Part shown: piece by piece, positions 7,158-15,337 of the stretch
Layout of the letters: each line of letters opens with the position of its first letter
How positions within the stretch are numbered: position 1 is the first letter of the stretch
Source: Streptomyces sp. ISL-100
Lineage (GTDB): Bacteria > Actinomycetota > Actinomycetes > Streptomycetales > Streptomycetaceae
Direction of reading: 5' to 3'
DNA length: 39,978 bases
NCBI RefSeq assembly: GCF_018614615.1
Contig: NZ_JAGGOK010000132.1
Location: 1 to 39,978 of the forward strand
Program-made: the position numbers and the translations under genes
Notes under the pieces: generated by a model
What the model was told of the DNA's origin: nothing
Databases searched by the model: none
Seen by the model: the letters and a program-made list of their open reading frames with translations, nothing else

Positions 7158-10100
7158 CATTTCGCGCACCTCCAACGCGTCAAGGACGAACTCCGCCGTC
7201 CCGTCGTCGCCGGTCTTGCGCAGGCCGACCCACGTTTCGCCGCCTGTGGGCGCGGTGAACTCATAGCTCAGCACAGTCGGTTCGGTGGCGACGGGCAGTG
7301 CCTTGCGGTCGAGTTCGCGGGTGGCCGGTTCGTCGACACCCGTGATCCACGCGTACTGCCCGGCCTTCTCGTTCTCGTAGCGGAAGGAGACCCGGTAACG
7401 CTTGCCCGCCTCGAAGCGGACGGTGTGCTGCACGGTCCGGTAAACCAGGCCGTCGTTCTCGCCGCGCGACTTGAGCGACTCGGAGCCGTCGATGACGTCG
7501 TCGATCACCTTGCCGTTCCAGCCGCGCTGCGTGAACGGGGCGTGCCGCTGCGCGATGTGGGTGCGTGGGTCGGTGGAGCCGCCCGCGTCGCCCTTGACGA
7601 AAACGCCCCACCCTTGCGGCACGTTCTCGAAGTCCTCGAAGGCGACCGCTGCTGGTCTCGTGCTTCGCTTCGCGGGAACGATCCGTACGTTGTCGAAGCG
7701 CACCCGCGCGTCGCCCGCGTCGGCGCGCAGGGTGAGGTCCACTCGGCCACCGCCGTCCGGCACGGTGAAGTACGTGAACATCCGCTGGAACCGAGTGTCG
7801 TGCTTGCGGTCGGCGGCGACGAGGTTGACGGCCGTCGAGGTGTCGGTCCAGTTCTCGGCCGTGGTCCCGTCGGCGGTCCGTACGGTGAGCGCCGCGCGCC
7901 GCCGCTCCCCCGCCTTCGCTCCGACCTCGACCTGTACGGACGCGGCGTACGTCCCGGGTGCCAGGCGCGCGAGCCGCTGACCGACGGCCGCGGCCCCGCC
8001 CGCGCCGATGACCAGTTCGTAGTCCCCGATGGCGCTCAGCTCGACGGAGGCCGGCCCGCTGACGGACCACCCCTCCAGCGAACCGGAGTTGAAGCCGGGG
8101 TCGTGCAGCGGTGTGGCCTGGCCCCAGTGCGGGTCGGCGGTAGCCGGCACCCGGGTGCGGTAGACGACGTACGGCTGCTTCGCGTCGGCGTTGATGGTGA
8201 CCTTGCCGGAGCGTACGGGGGCGTCGCGGACGTGCTCGCGCCCCTGGTCGGTGAGCTTGTAGAGCGCCACCTTCGACGCGCCCGCCCAGCCGCGCGGGAG
8301 CTGCCAGGTGCTGCTGCCGCCCGCCGGGTTGTAGTGGTAGAGCTTGTGGGGGTCGGTGGCCTCGCGCGGCTCCCAGGGCAGCAGGTAGCGCCCCGCTTCG
8401 TACACAGCACGCCCGTCGGTGGTGATGCGGCGTGTGCCGTCCGCATCGCTCACGGACGTCTTGGTGGGGCCGAAGAAGGTGAGATCGTGCGTGCCCCAGA
8501 TTTTGACCGGGTACGCCTGGAGGTACTTGGCGGGCAGGCTGTCGGTCCAGATCTGCTGGTAGAAGGTGTTCCAGTCGGTCTTGTTGACCCAGCCCTCGAA
8601 GTTCCCGGTGCGCGGGATGCCGAGGAGCGTCGGCCACTTGTCGGCGAAGACGTCCTTCTGGTGGTTGCGGATGAAGCGGATCAGCTGCGAGTTGATACCG
8701 CGCGAGGTGTCGCCGCCGTAGTCCACTTCGGTGGCCCAGTGCGACCACAGGGCCGAGCGTTCCAGGCCGTGGCCCCATTCGGTGGTGATCTGCCAGCCCT
8801 GTTCGCGCAGGGCCCGCTGCAGCCGGTCCGAGGTCCAGCCCGATTCGCGGAAGACGTCGATGTAGAGCATGTTCAGGGCGGGGTCGGTCTCGTCCCGCAG
8901 GTCCTTGAAGCGCTCGATGATGTCGCCGGACACGAGATCGCGCCGCTGGTCGATGCGGTAGCTCTGGTCGAGCCAGTCCCACTGTTCGTTGGTCTTGTCG
9001 ACGAGCGTTTCGGAGAACGCGTTCGCGACGGGGTACGACTCGGTGGCATTCACGTGAACGCCGAAATCGCTTCCCCACTTCCGGCCTTCACGCACGAGGG
9101 TGTTGAGGTCGCCGAGTCCGCCCGCGCGCTTGTTGTGGTTGCCCGCGTAGTCGGGGTGGGCGGAGTCGTGGCCCTCCGACTGATAGCCCTTGAGGAGCGT
9201 GTACTGGCGCAGACCGTCCGTCGCGAGGCAGATGCGTTTGACGTTGTCGAGCGTCGCAAGGAACGGGTTGGTGGCCTGGCTGGCGAAGTTGAAGGGGATA
9301 TGCGGGACGACGCGCAGGTGCTGCTCGTCCGCACCCAGCGGCGTCACCATGATGTCGCGGAAGGCGATGGCCGCGTCCTGCCAGTCCACGACGCCGTCGC
9401 CGTTGCGGTCACCGGTGATGATTACGGTGGCGTACGGGAGCGGCTCGGTGGCGTTCACGGGAGCGGTCGCCGCGCGGTGCGTCCACTGCCCGCAGGTCAG
9501 CCGCACCTCGACGTAGCCGTCCTTCTTGAACGTCTGCCGCCACAGCCGTCCGTTCTCCCAGGTGGTCCCTGCCGCACTGCTGGGCTTGTCGTACGTCGTG
9601 TTGGTCTCGACGGCGCCGCCGAGCCGGTCGTGGGCGACGACGGCGTACGCGCAGCCGAGCGGCGCGGCGTCGGGGACGGTGTCCGGCGCGGGCCGCACCA
9701 GGGTGTCGCCGCTCTTGGCCTTGTCGAGCTGAATGCGCGCGGCGAGGAGCGCGGCACCGGGCTGGTCGCTGCGTACCGACAAAAACGCGAGCGAGGGGAT
9801 CTGGAGGGTGCCGACGCGCAGTGCGGCGGTGTCGGCGATCTTCGTGACACGCCAGTCGACCTGCTGGCCGCTGACCCGGATCTCCACCTCGATCTCGGTT
9901 CCGCCGTCGAAGGCCAGGGTGTACGCCGCGACATCGCGGCCCGCGCGGGCGCTCACCCTGGGCGTATGGGCGGTTCCGTCGATCAGCACCGAGGTGACCG
10001 GGTCTTCCTGCCCGTGCAGCCTGGCGCCCGTTCCGCGGTCGGTGTACGACACGATGCGCGGGAAGCCGCGGTCGACGCGCACCTCCAGCTCGCGGGAGCG

Positions 10101-10244
10101 CAGCACGGTCTCGCCCTCGGCCGCCAGGGCGGCGCCGGCGGGTCCGGCGAGGGCCAGGCCGGCACCCGCCAGTGCGGTGGCGGCGGTGGCGGCGCTGGCG
10201 GCCACCACGGTCCTGCGGCTCGGTCCGGGGTCAGTTGCGTGCAC
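7155..10244 (-). CDS. secreted endo-alpha-N-acetylgalactosaminidase, GH101
   Basis: About 1,029 residues; the numbers below count from an upstream ATG at 10280. The enzyme family releases Gal-beta-1,3-GalNAc (core 1) from Ser/Thr of mucin-type glycoproteins. A twin-arginine signal (SRRTVVAASAATAATALAGA) marks Tat export. A beta-sandwich domain (about 60-290) precedes a calcium-loop-like DRNGDGVVDW (291-300) and the barrel with FGVHVNATE, the nucleophile Asp475 in MLYIDVFRES and the acid/base Glu501 in ITTEWGHG. Two lectin-like beta-sandwich modules follow (about 735-870 and 880-1040), the second starting AFEDFENVPQGW. I favour the GTG at 10244 because AGGAG sits 7 nt upstream. The secreted trypsin gene lies upstream on the same strand, but a strong hairpin separates them. 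Confidence 0.9.
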   Translation of the reverse strand: MHATDPGPSRRTVVAASAATAATALAGAGLALAGPAGAALAAEGETVLRSRELEVRVDRGFPRIVSYTDRGTGARLHGQEDPVTSVLIDGTAHTPRVSARAGRDVAAYTLAFDGGTEIEVEIRVSGQQVDWRVTKIADTAALRVGTLQIPSLAFLSVRSDQPGAALLAARIQLDKAKSGDTLVRPAPDTVPDAAPLGCAYAVVAHDRLGGAVETNTTYDKPSSAAGTTWENGRLWRQTFKKDGYVEVRLTCGQWTHRAATAPVNATEPLPYATVIITGDRNGDGVVDWQDAAIAFRDIMVTPLGADEQHLRVVPHIPFNFASQATNPFLATLDNVKRICLATDGLRQYTLLKGYQSEGHDSAHPDYAGNHNKRAGGLGDLNTLVREGRKWGSDFGVHVNATESYPVANAFSETLVDKTNEQWDWLDQSYRIDQRRDLVSGDIIERFKDLRDETDPALNMLYIDVFRESGWTSDRLQRALREQGWQITTEWGHGLERSALWSHWATEVDYGGDTSRGINSQLIRFIRNHQKDVFADKWPTLLGIPRTGNFEGWVNKTDWNTFYQQIWTDSLPAKYLQAYPVKIWGTHDLTFFGPTKTSVSDADGTRRITTDGRAVYEAGRYLLPWEPREATDPHKLYHYNPAGGSSTWQLPRGWAGASKVALYKLTDQGREHVRDAPVRSGKVTINADAKQPYVVYRTRVPATADPHWGQATPLHDPGFNSGSLEGWSVSGPASVELSAIGDYELVIGAGGAAAVGQRLARLAPGTYAASVQVEVGAKAGERRRAALTVRTADGTTAENWTDTSTAVNLVAADRKHDTRFQRMFTYFTVPDGGGRVDLTLRADAGDARVRFDNVRIVPAKRSTRPAAVAFEDFENVPQGWGVFVKGDAGGSTDPRTHIAQRHAPFTQRGWNGKVIDDVIDGSESLKSRGENDGLVYRTVQHTVRFEAGKRYRVSFRYENEKAGQYAWITGVDEPATRELDRKALPVATEPTVLSYEFTAPTGGETWVGLRKTGDDGTAEFVLDALEVREM

Positions 10245-10325
10245 GCTCGCTCTCCTGTCGCTCGACGGCATGGTGTGCACGCCAACATGCGCTGCGAGGG
10301 GCGAGTGCGCCTATGGACAAAGGAG

Positions 10326-10361
10326 GGGCGGGTGTTGGACTAATGCGTCCAGCACCCGCCC
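10326..10361 (-). terminator. terminator of the trypsin gene
   Basis: A 15-bp stem with one G-T wobble (arms 10326-10340 and 10347-10361, loop TAATGC) lies 36 bp past the trypsin stop and about 80 bp before the GH101 start. On the minus strand it is followed by CTCCTTTGTCC. It should insulate the two genes. Confidence 0.8.
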
Positions 10362-10396
10362 GTCAAAGCTCGTTCAGGGGTGGTTCACAGGCCGTG

Positions 10397-11176
10397 TCAC
10401 AGACCCGCGGCAGCCGACTTGATGGCGGCGGCGAAGGTGGACACCTCGGTGTACACGCCGGGGTAGTTGGGACGTGCGCAGCCATTGCCCCAGCTGACTA
10501 TCCCGACCTGAATCCAGGCGTTGTTGTTGTCCCTGCGGAACATCGGGCCACCCGAGTCGCCCTGGCAGGTGTCGACACCGCCCTCGGTGAAGCCGGCGCA
10601 GATTTCCTCGCCCGCCACCAGATCGGAGTACGAGCGCTTGCAGGTGGCGTCGGAGACGAACGGGACCTGGGCCTTGCGGAGGTAGCGCTGCTGGCCGCCG
10701 CCCTCGGTGGCCGCGCCCCAGCCGGCGACAGTGAAGGTGCCGCTGTTGTACGCCGTCGTGTCGGCGATCTTCAGGGTGGGCAGTTCGATCGGCCTGGCGA
10801 GCTTGATCAGCGCCCAGTCCTTGCCCGTGCCGTTGTAGCCGGGGGCCTGGAGGACCTTGGTGGACCTGACCTTGATGGCGCTGGAGCTCTGCAGGTCCAC
10901 GACACCGGCGGTGGCAGTGATGCTGGTGTTGTTGCCGGATCCGTCCACGCAGTGGGCGGCGGTCAGGACGATGTCCTTGGCGAGGAGTGAGCCTCCGCAT
11001 CCCATGGAGAGCCGGACCATGAACGGGAATTCGCCCTGGGCGGCGCGGGTTCCGCCGACGACGGGGGGCGTCGCCGCGGAAGCCGCGGACGCGGCGGCGG
11101 GCTGGATGCTGACCGCGGCGAGGATCACTGCGCCGGCGGCGGCGCATCTCTTGAAGGAGCGCAGGAACTTCTTCAA
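10397..11176 (-). CDS. sprT: secreted trypsin-like serine protease (S1 family)
   Basis: A 259-residue preproenzyme closely resembling S. griseus trypsin. A Sec signal (KKFLRSFKRCAAAGAVILAA...SAASA) precedes a short propeptide and the mature N terminus VVGGTRAAQGEFPFMVRL. The triad is His75 (LTAAHC), Asp120 (KDWALIKL) and Ser208 (GDSGGP). Asp202 at the base of the S1 pocket (VDTCQGDSGG) predicts cleavage after Arg/Lys, and six cysteines suit three disulfides. I start at the TTG at 11176, because this gives exactly the known precursor length and N terminus (cf. MKHFLRALKRC) with GAGAGGCAG just upstream. The longer GTG frame from 11248 lacks this fit. Extracellular proteolysis pairs naturally with the GH101 enzyme downstream. 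Confidence 0.95.
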   Translation of the reverse strand: MKKFLRSFKRCAAAGAVILAAVSIQPAAASAASAATPPVVGGTRAAQGEFPFMVRLSMGCGGSLLAKDIVLTAAHCVDGSGNNTSITATAGVVDLQSSSAIKVRSTKVLQAPGYNGTGKDWALIKLARPIELPTLKIADTTAYNSGTFTVAGWGAATEGGGQQRYLRKAQVPFVSDATCKRSYSDLVAGEEICAGFTEGGVDTCQGDSGGPMFRRDNNNAWIQVGIVSWGNGCARPNYPGVYTEVSTFAAAIKSAAAGL

Positions 11177-11454
11177 CGAACTGCCTCTCGTGGGAAACGT
11201 GGGGGGTCGCTGTGCACGCGCACGACGGACAGCACGCACACCACCCAAAAAGCTGGCATGCGCCCGTCAAAGCGCTGTTGGATTATCTGGAGCTGTCCAC
11301 CCGGCCGACAAGGGAGGCATTCCAGCCACACCCCGCACACCCGTCGCGAGCCCACCCCGGCGAGCCCACTCCGGGAAGCCCACCAGCCCGCTTAATCCGC
11401 CTACAGTGGAGACCTGTTCACCGTCGTGTGGAGACGTGTGGGGGTGAGTGCGGA

Positions 11455-12363
11455 GTGACAAGCGGGAGCGAGGTCGTACACGGCTATCCGCATCTGACCA
11501 CCGTGCGGTCCGCCCTTGCCGCGCTCCACAAGCGGCTCTCGTACGACGGTGTGCACACCTACGCCCCGAGTGTTTTCCCCGCCGACGTGACCTTCTCCGA
11601 CCAGGACGATCTCCACCTCGGCACCCAGCGCGTGGCCCGCGCCCTTGTCCAGCATCTGCACCTGCCGGACGCCCGCATGATCGTGAGCTTCCGCGAGATG
11701 GAGCACGCCGCGAGTGTGGAGCTGGCGGCCGGGCCGGAGTACTTCATCGAGCTCAATGACCGCTTCAGGACCCACCGCAACGACATCGGGGCAGCCCTCG
11801 CCCACGAGATCACGCATGTCCTGCTGCACCGGCTCGGTCTCGCCTTCGCCGGCACCCGCGACAACGAGATCCTCACCGACACCGTGACGACGTATCTCGG
11901 GGCGGGCTGGCTGCTGCTCGACGCGTTCCGCGAGGACGGCGCGTCCAGCCAGAAGCTCGGCTATCTCACCCCGGAGGAGTTCGGGTACGTCCTGGCGAAG
12001 CGGGCGATCGCCTTCGGCGAGGACCCCGCGCCCTGGTTCACCAGCGCGCAGGCCTACACGGCGTACACCAAGGGGCTCGCACAGGCCCGCCGCGACGAAC
12101 AGCAGCCGCCGCTGACCGCCGCGGGGTGGACGGGGCGCCGACGGTACGCCAAAGAGCGGCGGTACGCCCAGGAGAACGGCAGCCGTGCGGATCACGGTTC
12201 TTCGTCCGGTTCCTCGTCGTACGCCTTCGAGGGAGGCGGCCGCGAGACACTGCGCGTGTCGTTCCCGTGTCCCACGTGCCAGCAGCGCATCCGCGTTCCC
12301 GTGCGCGGCCGTGTACGGGCACGCTGCGCGCTCTGCCGCACGATTCTCGAATGCGACACGTGA
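11455..12363 (+). CDS. zinc-metallopeptidase-like protein with C-terminal zinc ribbon
   Basis: 302 residues from the GTG at 11455, with GGGGGTGAG just upstream. The centre carries the gluzincin motif HEITH (117-121) inside ALAHEITHVLLHRLGL. Downstream, EILTDTVTTYLG (Glu138, Asp142) may supply the third zinc ligand. After a charged linker rich in Arg, Gln and Ser, the C terminus has a zinc-ribbon pattern CPTC...CALC around VPVRGRVRAR. There is no signal peptide or membrane segment. I do not recognise a named family. The start of the ankyrin/HEAT gene 24 bp downstream suggests a two-gene operon. Function unknown; a cytosolic protease is a reasonable guess. Confidence 0.75.
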   Translation: MTSGSEVVHGYPHLTTVRSALAALHKRLSYDGVHTYAPSVFPADVTFSDQDDLHLGTQRVARALVQHLHLPDARMIVSFREMEHAASVELAAGPEYFIELNDRFRTHRNDIGAALAHEITHVLLHRLGLAFAGTRDNEILTDTVTTYLGAGWLLLDAFREDGASSQKLGYLTPEEFGYVLAKRAIAFGEDPAPWFTSAQAYTAYTKGLAQARRDEQQPPLTAAGWTGRRRYAKERRYAQENGSRADHGSSSGSSSYAFEGGGRETLRVSFPCPTCQQRIRVPVRGRVRARCALCRTILECDT

Positions 12364-12386
12364 ACACGCACACGTAGGGTCGAAAC

Positions 12387-13979
12387 ATGACGAATGATCC
12401 GGCAGCGGATGCGCAGGCCTTGTTCGAAGCGTTGTACGACGAGGGGGACGACGCCGTCGTACGGCTGCTGCGTTCCGGTGTCCCGGCAGAGGCCACCGAC
12501 GACGACGGCGAGACCGCGCTCTACAGGGCGTCCGTGCAGGACCACCCCGGCATGGTGCGGCTGCTGCTCGCCGCGGGTGCCGACCCCGACCGCGCGAGCG
12601 GCCCCCAGGCGGGCGACCTGCCGCTGTGCGGCGCGGCGGTCGGCGGCCACACCGAGGTGGTGGAGGCCCTGCTGTCGGCGGGCGCGACGCCCGACCTGCG
12701 TGAGGAATTCGGGTTCACCGCGATGGCCTGGGCGGTCAGGCAGGGTCACGCGGACGTCGTGGAGGCGCTTTTGGAGTACGGTGCCGATCCCGACCTCCCC
12801 GCTCCCGGTACGGAACCGCCGCTGGTGCTCGCTGCGCGGCGCGGGTCCACGGAGACCGTACGGACGCTTCTTCGGCACGGCGCTTCCGCGCGGCGGGAGG
12901 CGCTGGAGGAGGCGCGGCGGTGGCTCGAAGCCGATGTGGAGGAGGAGCTGCGGGCGGGGCTTCTGGAGACCTTCGGCGACGCTGCTGCAGGTGCTGCCGG
13001 TGCTGCGGGTGCCGCGGGTGCCGCGGGTGCCGCGGGTGCCGCGGCAGATGTCGCGGCTGATGTCGCCGAGCCTGAGACCGTCACCAGCCGCTTCGTGGAG
13101 GACGGCGGGGAGACCGTCGTCGTCGAGCTGCTGCGGGACGGCAGGCCGTCGGCCGGCAACGAGCAGCAGACTGGGCACGCCGCGATCGCGACCCTCCTGG
13201 AGGAGCAGTTGGGCATCCGTACGCCCTTCGAGGAGCTCGCAGAGCGGGCCCTGAGCAGCGGTGACCCCGGCCGGGACGAGTGGATGGACTCCGTGGCCGC
13301 GCTGTGGCGGCGGGGCGACGAGGAGACGTTCCAGGCGGCGGCCGCGTGGTGTGCGAGCGGTGATCCGCTGCGGCAGGCGTTCGCCGCCGACGTTCTGGCG
13401 CAGCTCGGCTTCGAGCAGGGCGGGAAGCCGTTCGCCGCGCGCGCCCTGCCGTTGCTGCGGGAGCTGGCGCGGGCGGCGGGGGACGACGATACGGAGCTGG
13501 CCCAGGCCGCTGTGCTGGCGCTGGGGCACCATGGTGACCCTGCGGCCCTGCCCGAGATCCTGCGCCATGTCAGCCACCCCGACGCCGAGGTGCGTCACCG
13601 GGTGGCCCTCTCCCTCATCGGCCTTGTCCCCGCCGGTCACCGGGAGGGCGCGGCGGCGCTGATCGCACTGAGCCGCGACGCGGATGACGAGGTGCGTGAC
13701 TGGGCGACGCTGGCGCTCGCCGGTCTCGACGCGGACACCCCTGAAATCCGGGAAGCGCTGGCGGACGGCCTGGAGGACCACGATCCCGACACGGCGGCGG
13801 AGGCGGCACGCGGTCTGGCGGCGCGGGGCGACGACCGGGCGGTCGAGGCGCTGGCCCGTCTGCTGCGGGAGGAGGATCCGGAGGGGTACGCGTATGCGAC
13901 GGCGGTCGAGGCGCTGGAGTACGTGGCGGACGCGGCGGTACGGCGCCGGCTGGAACGGACGCCGCCGCGCTATCGGTGA
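12387..13979 (+). CDS. ankyrin-repeat / HEAT-repeat protein
   Basis: 530 residues of protein-interaction repeats. Residues 10-172 hold four to five ankyrin repeats (for example GETALYRASVQDHPGMVRLL, GHTEVVEALLSAGATPDL, GHADVVEALLEYGADPDL). Residues 198-227 are a Gly-Ala-Ala linker encoded by a 9-bp minisatellite. Residues about 290-525 are HEAT-like helical pairs (DDTELAQAAVLALGHHGDPA, PDAEVRHRVALSLIGL, DADDEVRDWATLALAGL). No catalytic motif, signal peptide or membrane helix is visible. The gene follows the metallopeptidase-like gene by 24 bp, so it may scaffold or regulate that protein. That link is inference. Confidence 0.85.
   Translation: MTNDPAADAQALFEALYDEGDDAVVRLLRSGVPAEATDDDGETALYRASVQDHPGMVRLLLAAGADPDRASGPQAGDLPLCGAAVGGHTEVVEALLSAGATPDLREEFGFTAMAWAVRQGHADVVEALLEYGADPDLPAPGTEPPLVLAARRGSTETVRTLLRHGASARREALEEARRWLEADVEEELRAGLLETFGDAAAGAAGAAGAAGAAGAAGAAADVAADVAEPETVTSRFVEDGGETVVVELLRDGRPSAGNEQQTGHAAIATLLEEQLGIRTPFEELAERALSSGDPGRDEWMDSVAALWRRGDEETFQAAAAWCASGDPLRQAFAADVLAQLGFEQGGKPFAARALPLLRELARAAGDDDTELAQAAVLALGHHGDPAALPEILRHVSHPDAEVRHRVALSLIGLVPAGHREGAAALIALSRDADDEVRDWATLALAGLDADTPEIREALADGLEDHDPDTAAEAARGLAARGDDRAVEALARLLREEDPEGYAYATAVEALEYVADAAVRRRLERTPPRYR
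12990..13043 (+). repeat. 9-bp minisatellite in the ankyrin/HEAT gene
   Basis: Six head-to-tail copies of GGTGCyGCs encode Gly-Ala-Ala units of the linker between the ankyrin and HEAT halves. The last four copies are identical, which suggests recent slippage. Copy changes keep frame and would only alter linker length. Confidence 0.85.
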
Positions 13980-14049
13980 GTGGGCTTTCCCCGACCCGCC
14001 CTTTCCCGCTTTCCCGCTGTGACATTTTGCGGCTTCGCCGCGTGGGGGC

Positions 14050-14092
14050 GCCGGAAGGGCTGGATGGTGCGGACGAATCCAGCCCGTCCGGC
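14050..14092. repeat. Streptomyces extragenic hairpin repeat, copy 2
   Basis: Arms of 16 bp with one mismatch (14050-14065 and 14077-14092), followed by GTTTGAGGA as in copy 1. Behind it come three direct GGGGGCT units (14129-14149) and a CCCCAG run. The 13980-14372 interval between the convergent ankyrin/HEAT and RNase genes holds this element and CTTTCCC repeats just after the stop. I see no gene there. It probably terminates both transcripts. Confidence 0.72.
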
Positions 14093-14372
14093 GTTTGAGG
14101 ACACGCCCGGAGGGCGTCTGTGCTGTCTGGGGGCTGGGGGCTGGGGGCTTGCTTCCCCAGTTCAGGAAGGGGCGGGTAGGGGAAAGCCCGCCGCAGGCGG
14201 CCCTACGCTCCCCCACTGCTGTGGCGTTGGCAGCGCCCGGGCGAACGCCATCGCGGGGCCGATCGTCGCCCCCGGTCCCGGGTACGTGTGGCCCGGGCGG
14301 CCGGGCCGTCAGGCCCCGCCGCCCTCGGTCCTCAGCGAGTGGATGTAACCGGCGGAGGTTCCAGCCGCCGGG

Positions 14373-14807
14373 TCAACAGCCGTAGTCGACGAGGTCGAAC
14401 GACGCGTAGTGGTCGGCGGTGTAGTAGTCCTCCTGCGCCGCGTCGCCCGCGACAATGCGGCGGGCCCCGCGGTCCGGTGATCCCGGCGTGACGACCGTGT
14501 ACTCGTGGTAGTAGCCGGTGGTCCGGTCCGGCAGTAGCTGCTCCCGGTTCTGGAAGACGGTCCCGTCCTGTTCGTACGGGTAAGGCCCGCCCGCCTCGAT
14601 CAGGTCGAGGGTGTCGTGCGCCTGGGAGGGCAGGGCGGAGTAGCAGACGTCACCAACCGCGGGAGCGGCGGCGGCGGCGGTGGCGGTGGCGGTGGCGGTG
14701 GCAGCACTTGCGGCGACCGTGACCGGACCGCCGACGAGAAGGGTGCAGACGAGGGCGGCGATGCCGCCGATGGCTGAGAGACGTGGGGGGATTCTCATGC
14801 GCATCAT
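14373..14807 (-). CDS. secreted guanyl-specific ribonuclease, RNase Sa (N1/T1) family
   Basis: 144 residues with a signal peptide (hydrophobic 12-35) and an Ala/Thr-rich propeptide. The mature part starts near GDVCYSALPSQAHDTLDLI and matches RNase Sa almost segment for segment (FPYSQDGVVFQNRE versus YPYEQDGTVFQNRE; YYHEYTVVTPG). The catalytic set is present: Glu102, Arg113, Arg117 and His133 (Sa numbering E54, R65, R69, H85). Cys55 and Cys144 form the conserved disulfide. It cleaves RNA after guanosine outside the cell. No barstar-like inhibitor gene is adjacent. A hexanucleotide run (14676-14699) encodes the Thr-Ala repeats of the leader. The exact start is uncertain, since ATGs occur at codons 1, 2 and 4 and no clear ribosome site is seen. 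Confidence 0.92.
   Translation of the reverse strand: MMRMRIPPRLSAIGGIAALVCTLLVGGPVTVAASAATATATATAAAAAPAVGDVCYSALPSQAHDTLDLIEAGGPYPYEQDGTVFQNREQLLPDRTTGYYHEYTVVTPGSPDRGARRIVAGDAAQEDYYTADHYASFDLVDYGC
14676..14699 (-). repeat. hexanucleotide run in the RNase leader region
   Basis: Four copies of GGCGGT on the + strand encode alternating Thr-Ala residues between the signal peptide and the mature ribonuclease. Length changes would stay in frame and fall in a dispensable segment. Confidence 0.7.
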
Positions 14808-15313
14808 GATGACGCGCGTAGAGAGCGACGCGTCAATGCCAACTCCCGGTAATTTTCCGTACGTTCACCTCGCCCGCCACCAACCTCCGAATGCCTGCCC
14901 CCGGCCGGCCGTCCGGAGTAGTCCGAGTAGCCCACCACCTGACAGGCCGGGACGTATGCGTCCGTGACGCCCTCCGCGTCCCGCACCTCGTTGCGGAGCA
15001 TCTTCACCTCGCCCGCCCCCCAGCGGGCAGCACGCACCTAGTACGGCGCGTCCAGGCCGACCGCCGGCATCACTTCCCGTCGCACCTCGGCGGTGGCGGT
15101 GCGCGAGCTGTCCGGAGTAACAGCCGTCAGCTGCGCGGCGAACATGTCGTCAGCCGGCGAGAAGTACCCTCCTGGTGGATGTCCCGCCGGCTGGCGCGCC
15201 CCCGGAACTCCGGCGAACAGAGGCCGGCTCCCGGCCGGACCAGGAAGCCTCCAAGCGAGGCCAGGGGCGGTCGCGAAGGTGACCCCGTACCCCCGGAACG
15301 CCTGCGACGGCAC
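14808..15313 (-). pseudogene. decayed ORF interrupted by an in-frame TAG
   Basis: Two open stretches on the minus strand lie in the same frame and are separated only by a TAG at 15038-15040. The upstream piece runs from MPSQAFRGYGVTF to EVRREVMPAVGLDAPY. The downstream piece begins VRAARWGAGEVKMLRNEVRD and continues VTDAYVPACQVVGYSDYSGR. Both have protein-like composition, and the junction reads naturally if the stop replaces one residue. I do not recognise the family. Composition near the 3' end is less G/C-biased than in neighbouring genes. It could be a remnant, or a chance frame in a 530-bp gene-poor interval. Confidence 0.35.
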
Positions 15314-15337
15314 GGCGTGCCGTAACCCCTCACCCCG

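Noticed and set aside
7116..10343. A 1,075-codon open frame on the + strand
   Set aside because: It is wholly antisense to the GH101 gene, which has a signal peptide, catalytic residues and a ribosome site. The + strand translation has no domain and is a GC-bias artefact.
12192..14216. A 674-codon minus-strand frame
   Set aside because: Antisense to the ankyrin/HEAT gene and reading through the extragenic repeat; Arg/Pro/Gln-rich with no motif.
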